DNA of 64,000 bases, taken from assembly GCF_034676705.1 (NCBI RefSeq), contig NZ_JAUCBS010000008.1, positions 124,001-188,000 of the forward strand, read 5' to 3'. The notes under the pieces are model-generated. The model was given only the letters and a program-made list of their open reading frames with translations. It was not told the DNA's origin and did not search any database. The DNA comes from Gemmobacter sp. Lineage in GTDB: Bacteria; Pseudomonadota; Alphaproteobacteria; Rhodobacterales; Rhodobacteraceae. Position 1 is the first letter of the stretch. The number at the start of each line of letters is the position of its first letter. Made by a program: the position numbers and the translations under genes. Of this stretch, positions 14,806 to 23,487 are shown piece after piece.

Positions 14806-17009
14806 TACACTGCCGCCCGCTCCTCCGCCTAATGTGTCTGGTCGTCGCTGGCCTTGTGCTGCTGACGGCCCCCGGCCGGACCGAAACGGTCCTGGAAAAG
14901 CTGCTGCCCGAACAGGTTGCCGCCAGCCTGGTGCCAGGCGCCGATGCCTTTGGGCCGATCCGCGCGGATCTGGCGGTAGCGCCGGTCCTGAAAGGCGGCC
15001 AGACCATCGGCTGGGCCTTTGTCACGTCGGACTTTGTCGGCACGACCGGCTATTCCGGCAAGCCGATCCACACCCTGGTTGCGGTGGACATGGATGCCCG
15101 GGTTGCCGGGGTGCGGCTTGTCAAGCATTCCGAACCCATCGTGCTGATCGGCATTCCCGACGCCAAGGTGAAGGCGCTGGTCGAAGGCTATGCCGGGCTT
15201 GATCTGGTGGCCGAGGCGGAATCGGGCGGCACCGCGCATGATGTCGACATCATTTCGGGCGCGACCGTGACCGTGATGGTGATCGACGATTCCATCGTGC
15301 GATCGGGGCTGAAGGTGGCGCGCGCGCTGGGGCTGGGCGGGCTGAAGGCCGATGCGGGAACCGCCGGGCCGAAGCTGGAGCTGAACCCCGATGCAGCACC
15401 GCCTGCCGACTGGTTCACGGCCGAGGGCGATGGCACCCTGCGGCGGCTTGCGCTGGATGTGGGGCAGGTCAATGCCGCCTTTGCCGCCCACCCCGATCCG
15501 CGTGCCCGCGATCGCGCATTGACCGAGCCGCCCGAAACCACCTTCATCGAAATGCAGGCGGCGCTGGTGTCGGTTCCGGCCATCGCCCGGGGTCTACTGG
15601 GCGAGGCGGCGGCGGCGAACCTGCACGGCTGGCTGGCGACGGGCGACCACGCCGTTGCGGTGATGGGGCGCGGTCTTTACAGCTTCAAGGGGTCGGGCTA
15701 CGTGCGCGGCGGCATCTTTGACCGCATCGTGCTGATCCAGGACGATGTGTCGGTGCGCTTTCGCGACCGCGACCACCGCCGGCTGGGTGCCATTGCCGCC
15801 GATGGCGCCCCCGAATTCACCGAAATGGATCTTTTCCGCATTCCGGCAGCGTCGGGGTTCGACCCGGCACGGCCGTTCCGCCTGCAACTGCTGGTCCAGC
15901 GCGAGGTTGGCCCGATCGAAAAGGTGTTCCACACCTTTGATCTGGGCTACCAGCTTCCGCCGGCCTATCTGCGGTCCGTCGCCGTGGCGCCGTCCGAGGC
16001 GCCTCCGCAGGCGATTGCCGTTGCCGACCGTGACGAAGGCCATGCGCAGGCCGATCTGTGGAAACGCATCTGGCAGGATTCGCGGGCCAAGATCGTCGTT
16101 CTGGCAGGCATGTTGCTGGTGTTGACCGGGGTCTTCTTCTTTCAGTCCTGGGCGACGCGGCACGCGCGGGCCTTCACCATATTCCGCATGGCCTATCTGA
16201 CCGTCACGCTGGTGGTGCTGGGCTGGATGTTCAATGCGCAGCTGTCGGTGGTCAACCTGATGGCGCTGTTCGGCAGCCTGGTGAACGGATTCAGCTGGCA
16301 GGCGTTCCTGCTGGATCCGCTGACCTTCATCCTGTGGTTCGCGGTGGCCGCCGCCCTGCTGTTCTGGGGCCGGGGCGCCTATTGCGGGTGGCTGTGCCCC
16401 TTTGGCGCGCTGCAAGAACTGACCAACCGCATCGCCCGCCGCCTGCATGTGCCGCAATGGACGCTGCCCTGGGGGCTGCACGAACGGCTGTGGCCGCTGA
16501 AATACATGATCTTCCTGGGGCTGTTCGGGGTTTCGCTTGTCAGCGTCGAACAGGCCGAGCATCTGGCCGAGGTCGAACCGTTCAAGACCGCGATCATCCT
16601 GAAGTTCCTGCGCGCCTGGCCCTTTGTCGCCTATGTGGCGGCGCTGCTGGTGGCGGGGCTGTTCGTGGAACGGTTCTATTGCCGCTATCTGTGCCCGCTT
16701 GGCGCGGCGTTGGCCATACCGGCGCGTCTGCGGATGTTCGACTGGCTCAAGCGGTATCACGAATGCGGCAATCCCTGCCAGACCTGCGCCCGCGAATGCC
16801 CCGTGCAGTCGATCCACCCGACCGGAGAGATCAACCCCAACGAATGCATCAACTGCCTGCATTGCCAGGTGTTGTACCAGTCCGAAGCCAAATGCCCCGT
16901 CGTCATCAAGAAGCTGAAGCGTCGCGAAGCCGTTGCGGCCAGCGCGCCGCCAAAGCTGGGCACACCCCCTGCCGGGCATCCGAATGCTGCCCGCGTCAAA
17001 TCTGCATAA
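14802..17009 (+). CDS. nosR: NosR, membrane FMN/Fe-S electron donor for N2O reductase
   Basis: 735 residues, the usual NosR size. Signal peptide (about 1-27), then a periplasmic FMN-binding domain with the covalent-flavin motif DIISGATVT (about 148-156), about five to six transmembrane helices from residue 430 on with two CX3CP sites (CGWLCPFGALQE and CRYLCPLGAAL), and a C-terminal double 4Fe-4S domain (CGNPCQTCARECPV and CINCLHC...CPVVIKKLK). NosR is needed for nosZ activity and probably supplies its electrons. The ATG at 14802 begins MIHCRPLLRLMC; upstream residues belong to NosC. Confidence 0.95.
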   Translation: MIHCRPLLRLMCLVVAGLVLLTAPGRTETVLEKLLPEQVAASLVPGADAFGPIRADLAVAPVLKGGQTIGWAFVTSDFVGTTGYSGKPIHTLVAVDMDARVAGVRLVKHSEPIVLIGIPDAKVKALVEGYAGLDLVAEAESGGTAHDVDIISGATVTVMVIDDSIVRSGLKVARALGLGGLKADAGTAGPKLELNPDAAPPADWFTAEGDGTLRRLALDVGQVNAAFAAHPDPRARDRALTEPPETTFIEMQAALVSVPAIARGLLGEAAAANLHGWLATGDHAVAVMGRGLYSFKGSGYVRGGIFDRIVLIQDDVSVRFRDRDHRRLGAIAADGAPEFTEMDLFRIPAASGFDPARPFRLQLLVQREVGPIEKVFHTFDLGYQLPPAYLRSVAVAPSEAPPQAIAVADRDEGHAQADLWKRIWQDSRAKIVVLAGMLLVLTGVFFFQSWATRHARAFTIFRMAYLTVTLVVLGWMFNAQLSVVNLMALFGSLVNGFSWQAFLLDPLTFILWFAVAAALLFWGRGAYCGWLCPFGALQELTNRIARRLHVPQWTLPWGLHERLWPLKYMIFLGLFGVSLVSVEQAEHLAEVEPFKTAIILKFLRAWPFVAYVAALLVAGLFVERFYCRYLCPLGAALAIPARLRMFDWLKRYHECGNPCQTCARECPVQSIHPTGEINPNECINCLHCQVLYQSEAKCPVVIKKLKRREAVAASAPPKLGTPPAGHPNAARVKSA

Positions 17010-17025
17010 CCAGAGGAGTCCGATC

Positions 17026-18984
17026 ATGGAATCGAACGAGAACAAGGGACTTAGCCGCCGCGCCATACTGGGCGCGACAGCAGGCGGTGCAGCGGTGGCC
17101 GGCGCCTTTGGCGGCCGGCTGGCGCTGACGCCGGCCCTGCTGGGCCTTGGCGGGGCGGGGGCCGCGACCGTGGCCGGGGCGGGTGCAGCCCGCGCGGCCG
17201 GCGGCACCGGCACCGTCGCGCCCGGACAACTGGACAGCTATTATGGCTTCTGGTCCTCGGGACAGACCGGCGAGGTGCGTATTCTGGGCGTGCCCTCGAT
17301 GCGCGAACTGATGCGGATCCCGGTGTTCAACCGCTGTTCCGCCACCGGCTGGGGCCAGACGGACGAATCCATCCGCATCCACCAGCGCAGCATGTCCGAC
17401 AAGACGCGCAAACAGCTGGCCGCCAACGGCAAGAAGATCCACGACAACGGCGACCTTCACCACGTCCACATGTCCTTTACCGAAGGCAAGTATGACGGCC
17501 GCTACCTGTACATGAACGACAAGGCCAATACCCGCGTCGCGCGGGTGCGCTGCGACGTGATGAAATGCGACGCCATCCTGGAAATTCCCAACGCAAAAAG
17601 CATCCACGGCCTGCGCCCGCAGAAATGGCCGCGCACGAACTACATCTTCGCCAATGGCGAGGACGAGGCGCCGCTGATCAACGATGGCTCGACCATGCAG
17701 GATGTGTCGACCTACGTGAACATCTTTACCGCCGTCGATGCCGACAAGATGGAGGTGGCCTGGCAGGTGATGGTCTCGGGCAACCTTGACAACTGCGATG
17801 CCGACTACACCGGCAAATGGGCGTTCTCGACCAGCTACAACAGCGAAATGGGCATGACGCTGGCCGAGATGACCGAATCCGAGATGGACCACGTCGTGGT
17901 GTTCAACATCGCCGAGATCGAAAAGGCGATTGCGGCCGGCCAGTTCCAGGAAATCAACGGGGTCAAGGTGGTGGACGGCCGCAAGCAGGCCAACAGCCAG
18001 TTCACCCGCTACATCCCCATCGCCAACAACCCGCACGGCTGCAACATGGCGCCCGACAAGCGCCACCTGTGCATCGGCGGCAAGCTGTCGCCGACCGTCA
18101 CCGTGCTGGACGTCGAAAAGTTCGACGCGCTGTTCACCGGCAACGCCGATCCGCGCAGCGCCGTGGTGGCCGAACCGGAACTTGGCCTGGGCCCGCTGCA
18201 CACCGCCTTTGACGGCCGGGGCAATGCCTATACCTCGCTGTTCCTCGACAGCCAGGTGGTGAAATGGAACATTGCCGACGCCATCAAGTCCTATGCCGGG
18301 GAAAAGGTCGATCCGATCAAGGACAAGCTGGATGTCCACTATCAGCCCGGGCACCTGAAGACCGTGATGGGCGAGACGCTGGACGCGGCCAACGACTGGC
18401 TGGTCTGCCTGTGCAAGTTCTCCAAGGACAGGTTCCTGAACGTCGGCCCGCTGAAGGCGGAAAACGACCAGCTGATCGACATCTCGGGCGACAAGATGAT
18501 TCTGGTCCACGATGGCCCCACCTTTGCCGAACCGCACGATGCCATCGCCGTGCATCCGTCGGTCATGTCGGGGATCAAATCCGTCTGGGATCGTCAGGAT
18601 CCGATGTGGGCCGAGACCCGCAAGCAGGCCGAGGCCGATGGCATCAACGTTGACGATTTCGTCGGCGAGGTGATCCGCGATGGCAACAAGGTGCGCGTCT
18701 ACATGTCCTCCGTGGCGCCGTCGTTCTCGCTGGAAAGCTTCACGGTCAAGGAAGGTGACGAGGTGACGGTGATCGTCACCAACCTGGACGAGATCGACGA
18801 CCTGACGCATGGTTTCACCGTGGGCAACCATGGCGTTGCCATGGAGATCGGTCCGCAGCAGACGTCCTCGGTCACGTTTGTGGCAGCCAATGCCGGGGTC
18901 TATTGGTATTACTGCCAATGGTTCTGCCACGCGCTTCACATGGAGATGCGCGGCCGGATGTTCGTCGAACCGAAGGACGCCTGA
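17026..18984 (+). CDS. nosZ: Nitrous-oxide reductase NosZ (clade I, Tat-exported)
   Basis: 652 residues. A Tat leader (LSRRAILGATAGGAA) marks clade I NosZ. A seven-bladed propeller carries the CuZ histidines, beginning with DLHHVHMSFTEGKYDG. The C-terminal cupredoxin domain has the CuA motif CQWFCHALHMEM (about 630-641). The enzyme reduces N2O to N2 in the periplasm using electrons from cytochrome c or pseudoazurin. AGAGGAG precedes the ATG at 17026, 16 nt after nosR. No missing ligand was seen. Confidence 0.98.
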   Translation: MESNENKGLSRRAILGATAGGAAVAGAFGGRLALTPALLGLGGAGAATVAGAGAARAAGGTGTVAPGQLDSYYGFWSSGQTGEVRILGVPSMRELMRIPVFNRCSATGWGQTDESIRIHQRSMSDKTRKQLAANGKKIHDNGDLHHVHMSFTEGKYDGRYLYMNDKANTRVARVRCDVMKCDAILEIPNAKSIHGLRPQKWPRTNYIFANGEDEAPLINDGSTMQDVSTYVNIFTAVDADKMEVAWQVMVSGNLDNCDADYTGKWAFSTSYNSEMGMTLAEMTESEMDHVVVFNIAEIEKAIAAGQFQEINGVKVVDGRKQANSQFTRYIPIANNPHGCNMAPDKRHLCIGGKLSPTVTVLDVEKFDALFTGNADPRSAVVAEPELGLGPLHTAFDGRGNAYTSLFLDSQVVKWNIADAIKSYAGEKVDPIKDKLDVHYQPGHLKTVMGETLDAANDWLVCLCKFSKDRFLNVGPLKAENDQLIDISGDKMILVHDGPTFAEPHDAIAVHPSVMSGIKSVWDRQDPMWAETRKQAEADGINVDDFVGEVIRDGNKVRVYMSSVAPSFSLESFTVKEGDEVTVIVTNLDEIDDLTHGFTVGNHGVAMEIGPQQTSSVTFVAANAGVYWYYCQWFCHALHMEMRGRMFVEPKDA

Positions 18985-18987
18985 GCC

Positions 18988-20310
18988 ATGCGCCTGCCCG
19001 CCCTGATCGCCGCGCTGATGCTGGCCCTGCCCCTTGCGGCAGAGGAGCGCGCCGTTGCGCCCGGGGCGGGAACGCTGGCCCTGGCCATTGCCGGTGCCAT
19101 GCCGGGCGATGTGCTGATACTGACCGACGGGGCCTATGGCGGCCCCGTCACCATTGATCGTCCGCTGACCATCACGGGCCCGCGCGGCGCGATCGTGGAT
19201 GGCGGCGGCACCGGCAGTGTGATCACGCTGACCGCCCCCGACGTGCTGTTGCGCGGGTTCACCGTCACCGGCTCGGGCCATGCCAACCAGGATCTGGATT
19301 CCGGCATCAGGATTCTGAAAGGCGCCGACCGCGCCGTGGTCGAGGGGCTTTTGCTGACCGGCAACATGCACGGCATCGACCTGCATGGCGGCCAGGACGC
19401 CCGCGTCCTGCGCAACGAGATTGTCGGCACCCGCAACCCGCGCATGAACGAACGCGGCAACGGTGTCTATGTCTGGAACAGCCCCGGCGCCCTGGTCGAA
19501 GGCAACGACATCCGCCATGGACGCGACGGCATCTTTTCCAACACCAGCAAGGATAGCACCTATCGTGGCAACCTGTTCCGCGACCTGCGCTTTGCCGTCC
19601 ATTTCATGTATACCCACCGGACAGAGGTGATCGACAACATCTCGATCGGCAATCACCTGGGCTTCGCGATCATGAATTCGGATCGGGCCGTGGTCACCGG
19701 CAACCTGTCGCTTGGCGATCGCGAACATGGGGTGATGCTGAACTACACCAACAATTCCGATATCCGGGGCAATCTGGTGCGCGGCGGCACGCGGAAATGC
19801 CTGTTCATCTATAACGCGCACAAGAACCTGATCTGGAACAACCAGTTCCAGGGCTGCGGCATAGGCATTCATTTCACTGCCGGATCGGAACGCAATGTGC
19901 TGACCGGCAATGCCTTCATCGCCAACCGCGAACAGGTGAAATACGTCGGCACCCGCAACATGAACTGGAGCCACGAGGGCCGGGGCAATTTCTGGTCCGA
20001 CCATCCGGCGTTTGATCTGAACGGCGACGGAATTGCCGACAGCGCCTATCGCCCGAACGACCTGATGGACCAGATCCTGTGGTCGCAGCCGGCGGCCGCG
20101 CTGCTGACCGGATCGCCGGCCGTCCAACTGATCCGCTGGAGCCAGTCCAGCTTTCCCGCGACCCTGCCCGGTGGGGTGCGCGACCCGGCGCCACTGATGC
20201 GGGCGCCGGTCATTGCAGTCCCCCCCGCCGTCCTGCCGATGGAACAGGCCGCTGCCGGGCGATGGACACAAGGATACGACGATGACGCTGACGATTACAC
20301 ATCTCACTAA
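18988..20310 (+). CDS. nosD: NosD, periplasmic copper-insertion protein
   Basis: 440 residues with a signal peptide (about 1-19) and right-handed beta-helix (CASH/PbH1) repeats rich in GN-x-I/L and NN patterns (IRHGRDGIFSNTSKDSTYRG, NLSLGDREHGVMLNYTNNSD). NosD works with the ABC transporter NosFY to supply sulfur or assemble the CuZ cluster of NosZ. The start is 3 nt after nosZ. Its end overlaps nosF by 29 nt, so the NosDFY genes are tightly coupled. Confidence 0.95.
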   Translation: MRLPALIAALMLALPLAAEERAVAPGAGTLALAIAGAMPGDVLILTDGAYGGPVTIDRPLTITGPRGAIVDGGGTGSVITLTAPDVLLRGFTVTGSGHANQDLDSGIRILKGADRAVVEGLLLTGNMHGIDLHGGQDARVLRNEIVGTRNPRMNERGNGVYVWNSPGALVEGNDIRHGRDGIFSNTSKDSTYRGNLFRDLRFAVHFMYTHRTEVIDNISIGNHLGFAIMNSDRAVVTGNLSLGDREHGVMLNYTNNSDIRGNLVRGGTRKCLFIYNAHKNLIWNNQFQGCGIGIHFTAGSERNVLTGNAFIANREQVKYVGTRNMNWSHEGRGNFWSDHPAFDLNGDGIADSAYRPNDLMDQILWSQPAAALLTGSPAVQLIRWSQSSFPATLPGGVRDPAPLMRAPVIAVPPAVLPMEQAAAGRWTQGYDDDADDYTSH

Positions 20311-21175
20311 GCGCTATCAGGCGGTCACTGCGCTGTCGGATGTGTCGCTGGCGCTGCGTCCGGGGATGCGCGCGGCGTTGCTGGGGCACAACGGGGCGGG
20401 CAAGTCGACGATGATGAAGATCATCCTTGGCCTGATCCCGTTCGACAGCGGCACCATATCGGTCTGTGACGCGGCGCCCGGTTCGGCTGCGGCGCGCAGC
20501 CAGGTGGCCTATCTGCCCGAAAACGCGGCCTTTCACCCGGCGCTGACCGGGCTGGAACAGCTGCGCCACTATCTGGCGCTGCGCGGCGAAAACCCCGGGC
20601 TGGCGATGGGCCTGCTGGAACGAGTGGGCCTGACCCATGCTGCCCGGCGCCGCATCGGCACCTATTCCAAGGGAATGCGCCAGCGCGTCGGCCTGGCGCA
20701 GACACTGATCGGCCGTCCGCGCCTGCTGGTGCTGGACGAGCCGACCTCGGGGCTGGATCCGGTGTCGCGGCGCGATTTCTATGACCTGCTCGACGGGCTG
20801 GCGGCCGAGGGGGCGGCCATCCTGCTGTCCTCGCATGTGCTGACCGAGGTCGAGGCCCGGACCGACCGTATCCTGATCCTGTCCGGCGGGCGGCTGGTGG
20901 CCGAAGGCACGCTGCCCGGTCTGCGTGCCAGCGCCGCCCTGCCGGTCCTTTTGCATGTGCGGCCGGCAGCCGGCGCCGCCGCCGCGCTGATGCAGGCGTT
21001 GCCGGGGGCCAGCCAGGGGCCGGATGGCCTGCTGCACCTGGCCTGTGCCCCGGCCGACAAGCTGGCCATGCTGGCGCAGATCGCCGGGCTTGGCGGGCTG
21101 GTTGCGGATCTGGATGTGATTCCGCCCAGTCTGGATGACATCTACAGCCACTTCAGCCGGAGGGATGTGCAATGA
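20282..21175 (+). CDS. nosF: NosF, ABC transporter ATPase for NosZ maturation
   Basis: 297 residues. Walker A GHNGAGKST (about 37-45), Q-loop followed by YLPENAAFHP, signature YSKGMRQRVG, Walker B LLVLDEPTSG, and the switch histidine in LLSSHVLTE. Together with NosY it powers NosD-dependent CuZ assembly. The ATG at 20282 gives MTLTITHLTKRYQAV and lies inside the end of nosD; the 23-residue upstream extension has no homology. The end overlaps nosY (ATGA). Confidence 0.95.
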   Translation: MTLTITHLTKRYQAVTALSDVSLALRPGMRAALLGHNGAGKSTMMKIILGLIPFDSGTISVCDAAPGSAAARSQVAYLPENAAFHPALTGLEQLRHYLALRGENPGLAMGLLERVGLTHAARRRIGTYSKGMRQRVGLAQTLIGRPRLLVLDEPTSGLDPVSRRDFYDLLDGLAAEGAAILLSSHVLTEVEARTDRILILSGGRLVAEGTLPGLRASAALPVLLHVRPAAGAAAALMQALPGASQGPDGLLHLACAPADKLAMLAQIAGLGGLVADLDVIPPSLDDIYSHFSRRDVQ

Positions 21176-21993
21176 ACCGCATCCTGGCAACCGCCGCCTG
21201 CGAATTCCGCATCGCCTTTCGCAACCGATGGGTGGCCATTGCCACGGCCATGATGGTGGTGTTCGCACTGGTGCTGGCCGCCGCAGGTGCGGCGCCCACG
21301 GGCGATGTCGGGGTGGACCGGCTGTCGGTCGTCGTCGCCTCGCTGACCTCGCTTGCGGTCTACCTGATCCCGCTGCTGGCCCTGCTGATGAGCTTTGACG
21401 CCATCGCCGGCGAGGTGGAACGCGGCACCCTGCCGCTGCTGCTGACCTATCCGGTGTCGCGGTTGCAAATCCTGCTGGGCAAGCTGGCGGCCCATCTGGT
21501 CGTGTTGGCGCTGGCCTGCGGGCTGGGCTATGGCGCGGCGGCGCTGGCTGCGGTGGCGGCCGATGGCGCGGCCGTGGGCGGGCTGCCGGCGCTGGGGCGG
21601 CTTGTCGGGTCGTCGGTCCTGCTGGGCGCGACATTCCTGGGGGCGGGCTATGCGCTGTCGGCCTTGTCGCGGCGGCCGTCGGGGGCGGCCGGACTGGCGA
21701 TCGCGCTGTGGCTGGCGGTCGTGGTGCTGTATGATCTGGCGTTGCTGGCCATGATCGTGTCCGACGGTGGCGGTGCGCTGACCACCCATGCGCTGCCGGT
21801 TGCGCTGCTGGCCAATCCGGCGGACGCCTTCCGCCTGTTCAACCTGTCTGCCGCCGGTGCGGGCGCCGCGGCTGCCGGGGTTGGCGGGGCGGCGGGGACC
21901 ATCCCTGTCTGGCAATCGGCGCTGTCCATCAGCCTGTGGCCGCTGGCCGCCATCGCACTGGCATGGGCCACATTCCGAAAGGTGACGCCATGA
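21172..21993 (+). CDS. nosY: NosY, ABC transporter permease
   Basis: 273 residues with six hydrophobic segments. It shows the ABC-2-type permease pattern (EFRIAFRNRWVAIATAMMVV near the start, DAIAGEVERGTLPLLLTYPV in the first cytoplasmic loop). It forms the membrane part of NosDFY. The ATG overlaps the nosF stop; its own stop overlaps the nosL start. Confidence 0.93.
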   Translation: MNRILATAACEFRIAFRNRWVAIATAMMVVFALVLAAAGAAPTGDVGVDRLSVVVASLTSLAVYLIPLLALLMSFDAIAGEVERGTLPLLLTYPVSRLQILLGKLAAHLVVLALACGLGYGAAALAAVAADGAAVGGLPALGRLVGSSVLLGATFLGAGYALSALSRRPSGAAGLAIALWLAVVVLYDLALLAMIVSDGGGALTTHALPVALLANPADAFRLFNLSAAGAGAAAAGVGGAAGTIPVWQSALSISLWPLAAIALAWATFRKVTP

Positions 21994-22550
21994 AAACCGC
22001 ATGTCTGCTGGCCATCGCGCTGCTGGCCCTGGCCGCCTGCAAGGAAGAGGTGGCCCAGGACACCGCCCCGCGCGAAATGACGGCCGAGACCCTGGGCCAC
22101 TATTGCCAGATGCATCTGCTGGACCATCCCGGCCCCAAGGCGCAGGTGCATCTTGATGGCATGGCGCCGCTGTTCTTCAGCCAGGTGCGCGATGCCATTG
22201 CCTATGCCCGCGCCCCCGAACAGGTGGCACCCATCCTGGCGATCTGGGTCAACGACATGGGCGCGACCGGCGCCAGTTGGGAACACCCCGGGCAAGGCAA
22301 CTGGGTGTCCGGGGACACCGCGTTCTATGTCGTGGGCTCTCCGCGCGAGGGGGGCATGGGCCTGCCCGAGACGGTGCCCTTTGCCACCCGCGCCGGGGCC
22401 GAGCAGTTTGCCGCCCGCGAAGGCGGGCGGGTCATGACACTGACCGAGATCCCCGATGCGCTGGTGCTGGCCCCGGTCGACAGCGCGCCTGCCGACGATA
22501 CCGATTTCCAGCGCCGCCTGCGCGCGCTGTCTGCCCCTGCCGGAGGTTGA
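21990..22550 (+). CDS. nosL: NosL, copper-delivery lipoprotein
   Basis: 186 residues with a lipoprotein signal (LLALAAC, cysteine about residue 17) and the NosL domain. GHYCQMHLLDHPGPKAQVHL carries the conserved Cys and Met that bind Cu(I). NosL is the outer-leaflet chaperone that hands copper to apo-NosZ. The ATG at 21990 overlaps the nosY stop. Three bases separate it from nosX. Confidence 0.94.
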   Translation: MKTACLLAIALLALAACKEEVAQDTAPREMTAETLGHYCQMHLLDHPGPKAQVHLDGMAPLFFSQVRDAIAYARAPEQVAPILAIWVNDMGATGASWEHPGQGNWVSGDTAFYVVGSPREGGMGLPETVPFATRAGAEQFAAREGGRVMTLTEIPDALVLAPVDSAPADDTDFQRRLRALSAPAGG

Positions 22551-22553
22551 GCC

Positions 22554-23462
22554 ATGCTGACCCGTCGCCGTCTGATCGCGATTTCCGCCGCCATGGCCCT
22601 GGTGCCCGCGCAAGGGCGTGCCGCGCCACGGATCTGGACAGGGCAGGCGCTTGGCGCCCGGGCCTCGATCCGTCTGGATCATCCGCAGGCCGATGTCATT
22701 GCCCGGCGTGTCCTGGCGGAAATCGACCGGCTGGAGGGGATCCTCAGCCTGTATCGCGCCGACAGCGCGCTGGCGCGGCTGAACCGCGATGGCCGACTGG
22801 ACGCGCCGCCGTTCGAGTTGCTGGACTGCCTGTCCATCGCGGGGGCCGTGCATCATGCCAGCGGCGGGCGGTTCGATCCGACGGTGCAGCCGATCTGGGC
22901 GCTATGGGCCGAAGCGGCCGCCGCTGGCGGCCGGCCGGGCGCAGCGGCGCTGGCCGCCGCGCTGGCGCAAACCGGCTGGAACCGGGTGCGGCTGGACCCC
23001 ACCCGCATCACCCTTGCGCCCGGCATGGCGCTGACGCTGAACGGCATCGCGCAGGGCTATGTCGCCGACCGTGTGGCGGCGCTTTTGAAAGCCGAGGGTC
23101 TGGGCGAAATCCTGATCGACACCGGCGAACTGCGGGCGCTGGGGGGCGCGCCGGGCGGCGGGGACTGGCCGGTGCAGCTGGCTGGCGGCGGGTCGCTGCG
23201 CCTGCGCGACCGGGCGCTGGCAACCTCGGCCCCGCTGGGAACCTGTTTTGACGGCGCCGGGCTGGACGGCCATATCCTGGATCCTTTCACCGGCACGCCG
23301 GCGGCTGCGGCGTGGCACCAGATCTCTATTTCTGCGCCCACCGCCGTGCTGGCCGATGCGCTGTCGACCGCTGCCTGCCTGCTGCCCGATGAAGCCGGCA
23401 TTCATGCCCTGATTGCCCGCTTTGCCGACGTCCGGGCCGAGGCGATGCGTCGGGCCGGTTGA
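22554..23462 (+). CDS. nosX: NosX, ApbE-type FAD:protein FMN transferase
   Basis: 302 residues with an exported leader (LTRRRLIAISAAMALVPAQG) and the ApbE fold: LNGIAQGYVADRVAALLKAE and the metal/FAD site HILDPFTGTPA. It attaches FMN to the threonine in the NosR motif and so completes nosR maturation. It is the last gene of the operon. A convergent rhodanese gene ends 25 nt after it, with no obvious terminator. Confidence 0.94.
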   Translation: MLTRRRLIAISAAMALVPAQGRAAPRIWTGQALGARASIRLDHPQADVIARRVLAEIDRLEGILSLYRADSALARLNRDGRLDAPPFELLDCLSIAGAVHHASGGRFDPTVQPIWALWAEAAAAGGRPGAAALAAALAQTGWNRVRLDPTRITLAPGMALTLNGIAQGYVADRVAALLKAEGLGEILIDTGELRALGGAPGGGDWPVQLAGGGSLRLRDRALATSAPLGTCFDGAGLDGHILDPFTGTPAAAAWHQISISAPTAVLADALSTAACLLPDEAGIHALIARFADVRAEAMRRAG

Positions 23463-23487
23463 CGACGACAATGGCCATGACAACAGG

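Noticed and set aside
16996..20307. Very long open frame opposite nosZ and nosD (about 1100 codons)
   Set aside because: It runs antisense to two clear nos genes, has no family motif and is Gly/His/Asp/Val-biased, as high-GC antisense frames are.
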